19,416 nucleotides of DNA from CAYMJV01 sp964390545 (GTDB lineage Bacteria; Desulfobacterota; BSN033; UBA1163). Below are positions 6,955 through 15,042 of the stretch, piece after piece. The first letter of the stretch is position 1. Each line of letters opens with the position of its first letter. Location of the stretch: NCBI GenBank assembly GCA_964390545.1, contig CAYMJV010000057.1:1-19416 (forward strand), read 5' to 3'. Both the position numbers and the translations under genes were made by a program. A model generated the notes under the pieces. That model was not told the origin of the DNA. It was given only the letters and a program-made list of their open reading frames with translations, and ran no database searches.

Positions 6955-7296
6955 ATGGAGATAGAGAAGTTTTTGGAGATGACGAAAAGCTTGGAAAAGA
7001 AGAAGAAGAAAGGGAAGGGGGAGGAGCTGGAGAAACTTCAGGGGTTCTTCGAGCGATTCCATAATCTGAACCGTGCCTATCTCGACAAGGGGACTTTTGA
7101 GAAGGCCCAGGGGTCCATCTCCACCATGGCAGAGGCGATCGCCAATACGATCCAATTTCTCGACGCCGAAATTACAAGGTTGAGAAATAAGCGGATGAAG
7201 CTTCCCTTCGAAAATGTGGAACTCGGTGAGATGCAGAAAGTCCAGAAAAAAAACGAATTAATGATCAAGGAGTTTATGGCGGGGGAGAAGGAATGA
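6955..7296 (+). CDS. Small charged coiled-coil protein of unknown function
   Basis: I do not recognise a family. ATG 6955 is preferred because GGAGG lies at 6946-6950, while the more upstream in-frame ATG 6898 has no such signal; this gives 113 residues. The protein is strongly helical in composition: a lysine-rich stretch near residues 12-21 (KSLEKKKKKGKG), then long amphipathic heptad-like segments (LQGFFERFHNLNRAYL; IANTIQFLDAEITRLRNKRMKL) and a charged tail. There is no signal peptide and no membrane span. It is the only plus-strand gene supported here, converging on gspD with an 18-base gap and no terminator in between. It could be a cytoplasmic adaptor or a regulator; no neighbour fixes its role. 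Confidence 0.65.
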   Translation: MEIEKFLEMTKSLEKKKKKGKGEELEKLQGFFERFHNLNRAYLDKGTFEKAQGSISTMAEAIANTIQFLDAEITRLRNKRMKLPFENVELGEMQKVQKKNELMIKEFMAGEKE

Positions 7297-7314
7297 CCCC
7301 TCCGCTTCTGGATA

Positions 7315-9504
7315 TTATTTCTTTTTCTTCTCCTTCTTCTCCAACTCCTTCCTGATCCCTTCGACCTTTTCCTTGAATTCCCGAGTGACGGTATCCGACT
7401 GAAGCTGATCCGTGATGATGTGAGGCGTCATCAAAAGGATGAGCTCTGTCTTCCCCGTGATATATTCATGTTGTCCAAAAAGGGCACCCAGGAGGGGGAT
7501 TCGACTGAGAAGAGGGATGCCTGACTTCGTGACATTTTTTGAATCCTGGATCAACCCTCCAATCACAATGGCCTGCCCTTCCGTAATGGAGAGGACCGTC
7601 TTTGCCGTTCTCTTTCCAAAAACTGGGACCGATGGAAGAGTTCCAAGGGTGGTGGTATCGACGGTGCTATCTTCAACAGATATCTCCATGGACACCAGAC
7701 CGCCATCACTGATGCGGGGAGTCACGGTGAGAATAATGCCGATATCCTTATATTCGATGGTCCCCTCGATGACGCCGGCGGCTCCGGCAACCCCCGTGGT
7801 GCCCGAATAGGTTGAAGTGAGGATGGGTTGAGACGATCCAATCTGAATTTTTGCCTCTTTGTTATTGGAGGCAAGAATATGGGGCGAGGAAATCACTTTT
7901 AATCGGCCACGTGTTGCCGCAGCTCTGATGGCAGCAGAAACCCTCCCTCCCAGCTCCACAATGGAATATCGGATACCAATGGCAGTCAGTGCTGCACTAA
8001 ACGGATCGGCGGGGGGCCTCGCACCCAACACGACCTCTTGCGCATTTGGAGGTTGACTTGAAAGGAACCTTGACCATTCAATCCCGAACTGGGTTGTGTC
8101 ATCAAGGGTGATCTCAGCGACCATGACCTCAATCAAAACCTGTTTCGGATAGATGTCGAGTTTCCTAATGGTTTCGAGGATCGCCCTATAATCCCTTTGA
8201 AAAGCTCGGATGACCAATGCGTTGTTCGCCTCGTCAACGACGATATTGATCTCTCCCTCTGGAACGGCGGCTGCCTCCTCTTTGGGTGGTGCAGATGGAG
8301 CGGGTGTCGTAGGCCGGACACCTCTCGGAGTGGGCTCAGGCGTTACGACCCTCTCTCTGAACTCCGGTTTCTTCTCTTTGGTCGCTACGAAGATCTGTTT
8401 CAGGACGTCGGCGAGATCCTTTGCCTTCCCATTCTGGACATAGTAGACAAAGACACTCAACTTGGTGCCTTCCGCAGGCGTCTTGTCGAGTTCTCTCAAC
8501 CACGCCTCCACCCTTTCGAAGATGTTGGGAATGGAACTGATGACCAGGAGGGAGTTGATTCGAGTGACGGGGGTGAAGGTAATTCCGACGCCTCTCCCCG
8601 ACTTTGTTGAAATCTCAAAGGAAGCGAAGATTCGCTCCATCTCCTTGGCGATCTCCGTCACATCGGCATTGAGAACGGGATAGATCCTGACCTTCATATC
8701 GGCGAAGAGATCGACATCGAAGAGGTTGATGATGTCGAGCGATTTTCTGACATTGGAAGCAAGGTCGTTGATGATCAGGATATTATGGGGAGGATGTTCA
8801 ATGATATCTGCCCCATCCGAAAGGAAGGGCTTGATCAGTTTAGAAACCTCTGCTACTGGAATGTACCTCAAGATGATGATCTGGGTAGTATATCTTTCCT
8901 CAGCAGCTAGCTTCGCTGGATCCCGGGTGGTCGAAAAAGGAACATACGACTTTTTTGCATCACCGAAAGGGACAATTTCATAGACATTGCCCTTCTTAAC
9001 GGCCGTGGCTCCATTCAATCTCAGAATCGATTGGAAGATGGGAAAGACATCTTCGGATGGAATTTGCCCCACGGTATGGATGTTGACGACCCCTCTGACC
9101 TTGGGATCGACCATATAGTTAATCTTCAGGATCTCTGCCATCACCCGGATCACCTCATAGAGGTCAGCGTTATCGAAGTTGAAGACCACACCCGGTCCCC
9201 TCGGAGTTTCTGGAGGTTTAACAGGAGTGGAAGGGGGAGGCGGGGTAGGCAGATCGGATCGAGGAGGTTGTATGGGAGGTTGCGCCGGTTTCTCAGGCTT
9301 AGGTGCTTCGGCCACAGCAGCAGGAGGAGCCTCCACTGGCTTAGGAGGTGGTGCCGCCATCTCGGAAGGAGGGGGAGAAATCTCCTTCTGAGGAAGCTCA
9401 CCCGGTTTCCCCTTCAACTGAGATTTCTCTCCTGCACAATGGGTGTTCCCGAGCATCAGGCATAGGATAAGACATCCCATTCCTAACCATTTCATCTTGT
9501 TCAT
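7315..9504 (-). CDS. gspD: Type II secretion outer-membrane secretin GspD
   Basis: Forms the multimeric outer-membrane channel of the T2SS. The 729-residue protein has a hydrophobic signal segment (about 5-22) ending at C23; the NTHC box is a poor lipobox, so lipidation is uncertain. A very proline-rich linker spans about 43-105. N0 (107-180), N1 (205-268), N2 (270-340) and N3 (348-450) follow, N3 carrying a Pro/Glu-rich insert at about 376-415. The secretin barrel (455-700) shows VPVFGKR, EGQAIVIGGLI, SRIPLLGALF and TELILLMTPHI. The tail is highly charged and ends in a lysine run. It is the last gene of the operon, 27 bases after gspC, with GGAG about 10 bases before ATG 9504. No GspS pilotin is visible in the window. 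Confidence 0.95.
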   Translation of the reverse strand: MNKMKWLGMGCLILCLMLGNTHCAGEKSQLKGKPGELPQKEISPPPSEMAAPPPKPVEAPPAAVAEAPKPEKPAQPPIQPPRSDLPTPPPPSTPVKPPETPRGPGVVFNFDNADLYEVIRVMAEILKINYMVDPKVRGVVNIHTVGQIPSEDVFPIFQSILRLNGATAVKKGNVYEIVPFGDAKKSYVPFSTTRDPAKLAAEERYTTQIIILRYIPVAEVSKLIKPFLSDGADIIEHPPHNILIINDLASNVRKSLDIINLFDVDLFADMKVRIYPVLNADVTEIAKEMERIFASFEISTKSGRGVGITFTPVTRINSLLVISSIPNIFERVEAWLRELDKTPAEGTKLSVFVYYVQNGKAKDLADVLKQIFVATKEKKPEFRERVVTPEPTPRGVRPTTPAPSAPPKEEAAAVPEGEINIVVDEANNALVIRAFQRDYRAILETIRKLDIYPKQVLIEVMVAEITLDDTTQFGIEWSRFLSSQPPNAQEVVLGARPPADPFSAALTAIGIRYSIVELGGRVSAAIRAAATRGRLKVISSPHILASNNKEAKIQIGSSQPILTSTYSGTTGVAGAAGVIEGTIEYKDIGIILTVTPRISDGGLVSMEISVEDSTVDTTTLGTLPSVPVFGKRTAKTVLSITEGQAIVIGGLIQDSKNVTKSGIPLLSRIPLLGALFGQHEYITGKTELILLMTPHIITDQLQSDTVTREFKEKVEGIRKELEKKEKKKK

Positions 9505-9531
9505 CCTGAAATGACTCCTTTCCTCAGGCCT

Positions 9532-10293
9532 TTATTTATTCCCACTTTCAGTAGGTGGATAAGGCGTTACAGGCCTCCTTCCCCTCAAGGTGCTCGGATA
9601 AGAGGGGGGCGCTGGGGTTACGGGTCGTGGCAGGGGCGCCTCCATCACCCTCTCCCGGGATGGTTCCGCAGGCTTGGGCGCCTCTGCTGCTTTTGGTACG
9701 GGAACAGGTGCGGGAGGCGAAGGTGCTGGAGCCGTGCTCTTCACTTCTGGAGGTCTCACCTCTGTCCTGACCACGGCCCTTTTCTTGGGCGCATTCGTAT
9801 CATAGAGTAGGACATCGAAAGAGTCGTCTCCTGATTCCATGGTGATTCGATCAGGGAGTATCTTGGCCAGTTTATATTCTCCGACCTTCTCCCCGATCTT
9901 CAGGGTGATCATCTCCCTTTCCCCTTTCTGGAGGGGCCTTCCCGGATGAACGAGTGATGCAGCCTGGTAGTCCTTGGCGATGGTGATTCCATAAAGAAGG
10001 ATCTGGGGACGGGACATGGGTTTCGATTGTTCAGGGGTGGTGAACGAAAATTCTCTCCGGTCCGGGTTGAAGATATTCTTTTCAGAAATTGCGATGGTGG
10101 AGGCAACGGAAGTCGTCTCCTTTTGCCTTCCGGTGACTGAGGCTCCTTCACCTTTTGTTTCTCCCTTCTTCGCCCTCCCTTCTTCCCGCAAGGTTTCCAT
10201 GGGCTGGGTCCACACGTCATAGTTTTTTAGACCCAGAAGAACCACAGCGACAAAGAGGAGAAGAGAGAAGACACCGTAACGCCAGGACATCAT
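9532..10293 (-). CDS. gspC: GspC / PilP-like inner-membrane T2SS component
   Basis: Bitopic protein that should link the inner-membrane platform to the secretin periplasmic domains. Residues 8-22 form the membrane span after a very short cytoplasmic end; a linker follows, then the homology region (about 70-168), with NIFNPDRREF and the beta-rich LLYGITIAKDYQAASLV ... LKIGEKVGEYKLAKILPDRITME typical of GspC HR/PilP folds. No PDZ or coiled-coil domain follows. The last 70 residues are dominated by Pro, Ala and Glu, echoing the proline-rich linker of GspD. ATG 10293 overlaps the gspM stop by 4 bases, but the next codon is also ATG (10290) and lies 5 bases after GGAG, a better spacing. Identity as GspC rests on the HR domain and operon position. 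Confidence 0.82.
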   Translation of the reverse strand: MMSWRYGVFSLLLFVAVVLLGLKNYDVWTQPMETLREEGRAKKGETKGEGASVTGRQKETTSVASTIAISEKNIFNPDRREFSFTTPEQSKPMSRPQILLYGITIAKDYQAASLVHPGRPLQKGEREMITLKIGEKVGEYKLAKILPDRITMESGDDSFDVLLYDTNAPKKRAVVRTEVRPPEVKSTAPAPSPPAPVPVPKAAEAPKPAEPSRERVMEAPLPRPVTPAPPSYPSTLRGRRPVTPYPPTESGNK

Positions 10294-10949
10294 CGCTCCT
10301 TTCCTTTCTCTTTGGCTTTCGTCCCTTTCATCAGTCCAGAGATGACCATGCTCCCCTGGACTTGATTGGGCATTCGAATATTTAAAACCAGAAGGTCCAT
10401 CTCTGAGATCATCAGCTCTTTCTCGTGGGTTTCGATATCATAAATAAATTGGCCAAGATTGAGCATGCTATTGTTGGGATTGAAATCGATCTGGATCGAA
10501 ATCCTTCTATAGGAATCGAACTCTTTAGGTTCCAGCATTCGAAAGCTCCGGATGCCTACGCCAGCCTTTTCCGAAAGCCGTCTTACGATCTCTTGCAGAC
10601 TGGCGGCTCCAAGTTGAGGGGTTTCTCCGGCCAGGAGCCTTCCCTGAATCATTTCATACTGCTTCAGGGTGCGGTCCAGTTCTTCTTCGAAAATCTTGCG
10701 GTTTCCCAGATACTCTTCATATCTCAGCAAAGCCTTCCTCTTCAAGAGGATCTCCTCCTCGGCGTTCTTCCTCGCTTCGACCAGAGGAAGGATCCCAAAG
10801 GTGTAGAAGAGGACGAGGACGACGATTCCAACGAGTCCCCAGAGGACCCGCTTCTGGGAAAATCTCCATTTTTCCAGAAGCGGCCATTTCTTCAAAACAG
10901 GCCATTTTTTTAAGGAGGACAGTTTCTTTAAGAAAGGCCATTCTTTCAA
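10290..10949 (-). CDS. gspM: GspM / PilO-like inner-membrane T2SS component
   Basis: Partner of GspL in the inner-membrane platform. The start is TTG at 10949, overlapping the gspL TGA, with AGGAGG 8 bases upstream; no ATG fits. The cytoplasmic end is unusual, an imperfect repeat of Lys-Lys-Trp-Pro-Leu units (LKKWPVLKKWPLLEKW, about 12-27). A membrane helix (about 34-54, WGLVGIVVLVLFYTFGILPLV) is followed by a coiled coil (56-95) and a ferredoxin-like GspM/PilO domain (about 100-200; SIQIDFNPNNSMLNLGQFIYDIE). Size (219 residues) is normal for PilO/GspM. Order and 4-base overlaps with gspL and gspC imply translational coupling. Confidence 0.85.
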   Translation of the reverse strand: MKEWPFLKKLSSLKKWPVLKKWPLLEKWRFSQKRVLWGLVGIVVLVLFYTFGILPLVEARKNAEEEILLKRKALLRYEEYLGNRKIFEEELDRTLKQYEMIQGRLLAGETPQLGAASLQEIVRRLSEKAGVGIRSFRMLEPKEFDSYRRISIQIDFNPNNSMLNLGQFIYDIETHEKELMISEMDLLVLNIRMPNQVQGSMVISGLMKGTKAKEKGKER

Positions 10950-12543
10950 GTTCCTGCCCTCCTGCCTTCCAACCTCGCTTTGATTTTAAACCTCTCCCTC
11001 TCCTTATCCACACCCTCCCTTCTCTCCCTCTCCTTGGTCACAGGGGCTAAGAATTCGACCCTTTCAAAGAGGGGAGACCGGTCTAAAATGGAGATGAGTT
11101 CGGAGGCCGAATCAGCGAATCCGCTGATTTCCAGCTCCCTTCCTGTGTATTTGAAATTCCAGATCCAGACCGTGGTCGGCAGAAGCTGGGTGAGTTCTCT
11201 CAGGATCTCCACTTTACTGATCTCCGCCGATCGAATCTTATCAAGGTCCAGGATCTCCTTCCTCAAGGCGTCCTTCTGCTTTTGCACCCGTTCAATCGCT
11301 TCCACAGCAGGCTTTCGATTCTTAATCTCATCATTGATGGCATTCAACGCATTTCTGTATCGAAAGAAAACACCGATCCCCCAGGTCAAACTCAGAATCA
11401 CGGCAAGGGAGGCCAGGATCATGAAGACCGGCTTTCCAATCTCCCTCACCTTTTTTCTCATCTCAAATGGAAGCAGGTTCAGATCGAGTTTGGTCTGAGT
11501 CAATCCCTTCAGGGGGAGCCCGATTGAGGAGAAGATCTTATCAGGTCTGGAGGCCCCGGTCTCTGCTTCAATACGATGCAAGGGGGGAAGGAAAATCCCT
11601 TTGATCTGGTCACTCTCTCTGAGGGAAGGCAACATCTTTTCCGTGGCATCTAAACCAAACACGAAGAAAGTTGATTTGGCAAGGGCATCGCTTTTCAATC
11701 CGGATCGTTTGAAGGTGTTGATGATCTTTGACTCCTGCTCTTCAGAAGGCAGAGGCAGGTGGAAACTTTCTTTCCAGTCTTTCCCTTGGATCAGATTCAT
11801 CTCAAAGAAGGGCGCAGTTACATCGAGGAGGACAGCCATTTCATTTTGTCCAGCCATCTTGTGGTAAAAGAAAAGGTTGAGGGCGGCGGTAGAGGGAATC
11901 TGGATGGAGATGGGTTGAATCCCGACCTTCTTCAGCAAAGCGAGATAAATATCGACTTCTTCCCTCTTGATAAAGACGGCAAAGAGGTCGAGCCATTCCT
12001 TCTCCNNNNNNNNNNNNNNNNNNNNNNNNNNNNNNNNNNNNNNNNNNNNNNNNNNNNNNNNNNNNNNNNNNNNNNNNNNNNNNNNNNNNNNNNNNNNNNN
12101 NNNNNATCGACTTCTTCCCTCTTGATAAAGACGGCAAAGAGGTCGAGCCATTCCTTCTCCTCTTTCAGGATCTGGTAGTCAAAATAAATCTCCTCCTTCT
12201 CAAAGGGCGTGTACTTGGAGACCTCGTATTCCAGAACCTTCCGCAAGTTCTCCTTCGTGGCGATGGGAAGACGGATGAAGCGGGCAACGACTTTCTCCCT
12301 CGGTACGGAAACGGAGACCTTATTCTTATTGATCGTATGTTTGGAGATAAACCCGTTGACCAGGTTGATCAGCTGAGCCTCTCGCTCCTCTTTCTGTTCT
12401 TCCGGCAGAAGGGCATGGATCTCGTAGTCCACCAGTTTGATCCTCCCGAAGGATTTTCTCAAAAGAGTGAGGATCAAATGGTTCTTTTTAAAATCGATTC
12501 CGAGGCTCACATCGGAGATGAACATCATCTTTCCTGAAATCAT
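10946..12543 (-). CDS. gspL: GspL (PilM-PilN type) T2SS platform protein, interrupted by a scaffold gap
   Basis: Bitopic platform protein whose cytoplasmic domain should recruit GspE. The N-terminal part (DVSLGIDFKKNHLILTLL; VSVPREKVVARFIRLP; YEVSKYTPFEKEEIYFDYQ) is a PilM/GspL actin-like fold. The distal part has a membrane helix (FMILASLAVILSLTWGIGVFF), a coiled coil and a PilN-like domain (LLPTTVWIWNFKYTGRELEISG). The frame is broken only by the 100-N run at 12006-12105. The 55 bases on both sides of the Ns are identical; removing the Ns plus one copy (155 bases) restores one continuous frame of 480 residues, so the gene is very likely intact. ATG 12543 lacks a good ribosome site; the paired ATGs at 12528 and 12525 follow AGGAAAG and may be the real start. 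Confidence 0.9.
11951..12005. repeat. 55-base sequence identical to 12106-12160 (left edge of gap)
   Basis: These bases match 12106-12160 exactly over all 55 positions, and the match ends precisely at the N run. It is best read as the overlapping end of two contigs that were scaffolded instead of merged. Confidence 0.9.
12006..12105. other. Scaffold gap of exactly 100 N
   Basis: The run is 100 unknown bases, the usual placeholder length for gaps of unknown size. Because its two flanks are the same 55 bases, the real gap length is probably minus 55 and no sequence is missing. Confidence 0.97.
12106..12160. repeat. 55-base sequence identical to 11951-12005 (right edge of gap)
   Basis: Second copy of the contig-end overlap. 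The following bases continue the gspL N-terminal frame; the bases on the far side of the first copy continue its C-terminal frame. Confidence 0.9.
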
Positions 12544-12572
12544 GTTGATGCCTGTCTCATCCTGAGCAGGGG

Positions 12573-13625
12573 TTAGCGCTCCATCAGCCTATCCACCCAC
12601 AGGACGATTTTATATCCTTCTTTCTCCCTGGGGTCGATCTTCACGATGGTTTTTACTCCTTGCATGGACAGCCCATCTTTCAACTTGGCTCTCGATTCAA
12701 TCGTGTAATAGGGAAGGGCCGATCGATAGACGATGAACCTGCTGATCTCTCCGATGAAGGGGGCAAGCTCAGGGACCCTGTTGAGAAGGTCCTGCTGGTT
12801 TTCGAAACTTTTCTCTTCCCGGGCCTTCGCCATCTGCTGAGAGACTTCTCTTGGAATGCCTAAAACCATATTCATCACGAGGGGGGTGGCACTGTTGATG
12901 TCCACCTGTTCACCAGGAGAGTAGATGGAAAAGATATCCTTCAAGCCCACCCGATCAGCCGATCCCTCCTCGCCCTCCGAGGTTCCCTTTTTCCCATGAT
13001 AGAGATCCGGAGTAACTCCCTTCACCAGGAGGAGCTCTTCGATCGAGTCCAGATTTCCATTCTTGCAGTAATAAGGCTCCTTGAGCGAAAGGTAATAATC
13101 ATTCTCTGCGCCGTTCGCCCGGTAGAAATCATTGGTGTCCCTCCAATCGAGAACCGAATCGACCACCACATCCTTTGCCTCCCCTTCAAGGCCCAATTGC
13201 CCAATGACCTTGCGGAGCAAGAACTCGGAGACCATATTGATATTGATCTTGCCTGCCTCACTCATGATCCTGATCTCACAGGATCCCTGGTCAAAAGGGA
13301 GGGTGTAGGACCTGCCATCTGCCACCCACTCCCTCTGCTCCGGGGGGATCTCTTCCAAGCTCAGGGTTTTCCTCGATTGTTGAACTCGCGCATCGTGTTT
13401 GTAAATCAATTCTGTAATCGCACGCTGAACCCCTCCTTCTGCCATTGCGTATCGCTGAAGATCCTCTTTGTTGTTCTTAGTGATATTGATCTCTGTCCTC
13501 ATGGCGTAAGAGAATTCAAGGGCCACGACCGAAAGGATGGCCATCACCCAGAGAACCATAATCAAGGCAATACCCTTTTTTCCAAACAAGGGAGAGAAAA
13601 CCATTTGTTGAGCAGCCCGTATCAT
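12573..13625 (-). CDS. gspK: Minor pseudopilin GspK
   Basis: Large pseudopilin expected at the tip of the T2SS pseudopilus with GspI and GspJ. It has 350 residues, usual for GspK. The leader ends at KKG and the mature end begins IALIMVLWVMAILSVVALEFS; position +5 is not glutamate, a known trait of GspK. The T2SSK region follows (SEAGKININMVSEFLLRKVIG; DSVLDWRDTNDFYRANGAENDYY; a helix-hairpin-helix-like SPGEQVDINSATPLVMNMVLGIP). ATG 13625 has no clear Shine-Dalgarno; ATG eight codons later is an alternative. The gap to gspJ (104 bases) contains a heptamer tandem repeat. Confidence 0.93.
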   Translation of the reverse strand: MIRAAQQMVFSPLFGKKGIALIMVLWVMAILSVVALEFSYAMRTEINITKNNKEDLQRYAMAEGGVQRAITELIYKHDARVQQSRKTLSLEEIPPEQREWVADGRSYTLPFDQGSCEIRIMSEAGKININMVSEFLLRKVIGQLGLEGEAKDVVVDSVLDWRDTNDFYRANGAENDYYLSLKEPYYCKNGNLDSIEELLLVKGVTPDLYHGKKGTSEGEEGSADRVGLKDIFSIYSPGEQVDINSATPLVMNMVLGIPREVSQQMAKAREEKSFENQQDLLNRVPELAPFIGEISRFIVYRSALPYYTIESRAKLKDGLSMQGVKTIVKIDPREKEGYKIVLWVDRLMER

Positions 13626-13671
13626 CGTGACTTAAGAATTCCTCGATCCTGAACTATGACCATGAACGATG

Positions 13672-13727
13672 AACCTCTAACCTCTAACCTCCAACCTCCA
13701 ACCTCCAACTTCCAACTTCCAACTCCC
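13672..13727. repeat. Heptanucleotide tandem repeat between gspJ and gspK
   Basis: Eight consecutive 7-base units follow AACCTCT, AACCTCT, AACCTCC (three times), AACTTCC (twice), AACTCCC. Neighbouring units differ by a single base and change in blocks, as expected of slippage. On the coding strand the run is GTTGGAR-type and lies between the gspJ stop and the gspK ATG region. It is too short-period to be CRISPR. Confidence 0.9.
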
Positions 13728-13729
13728 TA

Positions 13730-14470
13730 TTACCTTATTGTCGACACCCCAGGAACCCTTCTGCCAGGCATCGTTCTCACTTCCTCAAAACGGAAGGCCG
13801 GGAGGGATGCGAGAACCGTGATCGGAGGTTCCTCCTTCCCTTGTTGATTTTTCCGAATGATAGTCATTTTGAGGGCTTTTGGCAACCTCTTTTCATCCTT
13901 CGCCTTCCATTCCTCGACCCACTCCTCTTGTTGGTTGTTCAACGGATCTTCCTCTCGAAAATATTCAAAACGCACACTTGAAACTCCCTCCAGCAGAGAA
14001 ACGGCCAGTTCTTCCTTCGGATCTTCTGCAAAAAAATCTTTGTTAAGAGCCTTTTCCTCGTAAAGGATCAGACGACCTCCCTCAGAACCTTCTTCTTTAA
14101 ACTCATATTTGGCATAGACAAACCCTTCTGGTTGTTTTCCCTTAATGGGAAGGGCAGAGACAAACCTCAAAGAACGAACATCCCCCTCAAAGGCAAGATA
14201 GTCTCCTTCTGCTTTTTGAGACTTGATCTTGTAAGGAACAGCCGATTTGACCTGTTGGGTGACTAACTGCGAAACGATTCGCACCTTCTGATACTCATCC
14301 TTAACAGATTCGCCTCTTTCCCAGGCAGAGAGGCCCAATCGGAAAGCCCCGAAGATGATGAGGCAAATGAATCCGAGAATCGTCAGGGTGATGACGACCT
14401 CTATTAATGTAAACCCCGTCGCATAACCCTTAATATCTAGTAAACCTGGATGAAATCGTTGTCGCCTCAT
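13730..14470 (-). CDS. gspJ: Minor pseudopilin GspJ
   Basis: Pseudopilin of the tip complex. The prepilin motif is intact: cleavage after G19, then FTLIEVVITLTILGFICLIIFGAFRLG, with Glu at +5. The 246 residues include the GspJ pattern of a beta-rich C-terminal part (DYLAFEGDVRSLRFVSALP; LLEGVSSVRFEYFRE). The leader MRRQRFHPGLLDIKGYATG is nearly identical to that of GspI because both starts lie within copies of one repeated DNA element (14413-14510 here). ATG 14470 is the only ATG available before the cleavage site; only a weak AAGGG about 12 bases upstream supports it. gspI lies 62 bases upstream. Confidence 0.92.
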   Translation of the reverse strand: MRRQRFHPGLLDIKGYATGFTLIEVVITLTILGFICLIIFGAFRLGLSAWERGESVKDEYQKVRIVSQLVTQQVKSAVPYKIKSQKAEGDYLAFEGDVRSLRFVSALPIKGKQPEGFVYAKYEFKEEGSEGGRLILYEEKALNKDFFAEDPKEELAVSLLEGVSSVRFEYFREEDPLNNQQEEWVEEWKAKDEKRLPKALKMTIIRKNQQGKEEPPITVLASLPAFRFEEVRTMPGRRVPGVSTIR

Positions 14471-14510
14471 ATTTCGAAGAGCCCTTGTTCCCTCAACTAT
14501 GCTACGGGGT
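14413..14510. repeat. 98-bp element with inverted ends, copy at the gspJ start
   Basis: It begins ACCCCGTCGCATA and ends TATGCTACGGGGT, inverted ends that match at 12 of 13 positions. It is the same length as the copy at 14928-15025, with 89 of 98 bases identical. It covers the gspJ start codon and 19-codon leader plus about 40 bases upstream. Identity falls off at the ACGGGG codon border where the mature pilin begins. Confidence 0.82.
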
Positions 14511-14532
14511 GAAGCCTCGCTTTGTCATTCTT

Positions 14533-14985
14533 TTAGCTCTTTTTTTCTTCCTCTTCCAATTTAATTGTTCTGTAGGTTTCAAGCACCGTAGATCTTTCCT
14601 TTGTGCCTGACTTCCAGAGGACGTGAACCTTGACCTGGAAGAGTTCCACGGGAGGTTTGAAGTCTGTCTCGATTCTTGGAGGGAGGATGTCCACTCTCTT
14701 CACATCCACCTGCCAGCGGTAGGCTCCATCAAACTCTCCTTCTTCGATCCCTTCATTCATGGTTGGTTTGACCGTCAACTCTTCCATTTTGACGCGCGCA
14801 TAATTCACCGCCTTGGTATATTCACCAGAGGTCCTCACCAGACGGAGGCTACCCGAAAAGAGCTCGATGATCACAGTTATCCCAACGCTCAGGATGGCCA
14901 TGGCCACCACCACTTCGATGAGGGTGAACCCCGTTGCATAACCCTTAATATCAAGTAAACCTCTATGAAATCGTCGTCGCCTCAT
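14533..14985 (-). CDS. gspI: Minor pseudopilin GspI
   Basis: Pseudopilin of the tip complex with GspJ and GspK. It has 150 residues. Cleavage is expected after G19, giving FTLIEVVVAMAILSVGITVII with Glu at +5; the C-terminal domain contains YARVKMEELT and the GspI-like YRWQVDV segment. The leader MRRRRFHRGLLDIKGYATG is long for a pseudopilin (6-10 residues is more usual), basic, and almost the same as in GspJ, since both derive from a repeat element (14928-15025). The only upstream signal is GAGG about 13 bases before ATG 14985. It is 57 bases after gspH. Confidence 0.92.
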   Translation of the reverse strand: MRRRRFHRGLLDIKGYATGFTLIEVVVAMAILSVGITVIIELFSGSLRLVRTSGEYTKAVNYARVKMEELTVKPTMNEGIEEGEFDGAYRWQVDVKRVDILPPRIETDFKPPVELFQVKVHVLWKSGTKERSTVLETYRTIKLEEEEKKS

Positions 14986-15025
14986 AATTCGAAAAGTCCT
15001 CGTTCCCTCAACTATGCTACGGGGT
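14928..15025. repeat. 98-bp element with inverted ends, copy at the gspI start
   Basis: It begins ACCCCGTTGCATA and ends TATGCTACGGGGT (12 of 13 inverted matches). Nine bases differ from the gspJ copy. It encodes the gspI start codon and signal leader. Weaker similarity (CCTCGC) continues about 10 bases past the outer end, so the true element may be slightly longer. Confidence 0.82.
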
Positions 15026-15042
15026 AAACCCTCGCGCTCTCT

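Noticed and set aside
11951..12160. A genuine 55-bp direct repeat or insertion target duplication in gspL
   Set aside because: Both copies end exactly at the N run and encode the same single protein segment, as expected for unmerged contig ends.
10946..12543. gspL as a frameshifted pseudogene
   Set aside because: The frame change is fully explained by the 100 N plus one extra copy of a 55-base contig overlap (155 bases in total).
13672..13727. CRISPR array
   Set aside because: The period is 7 bases with no spacers.
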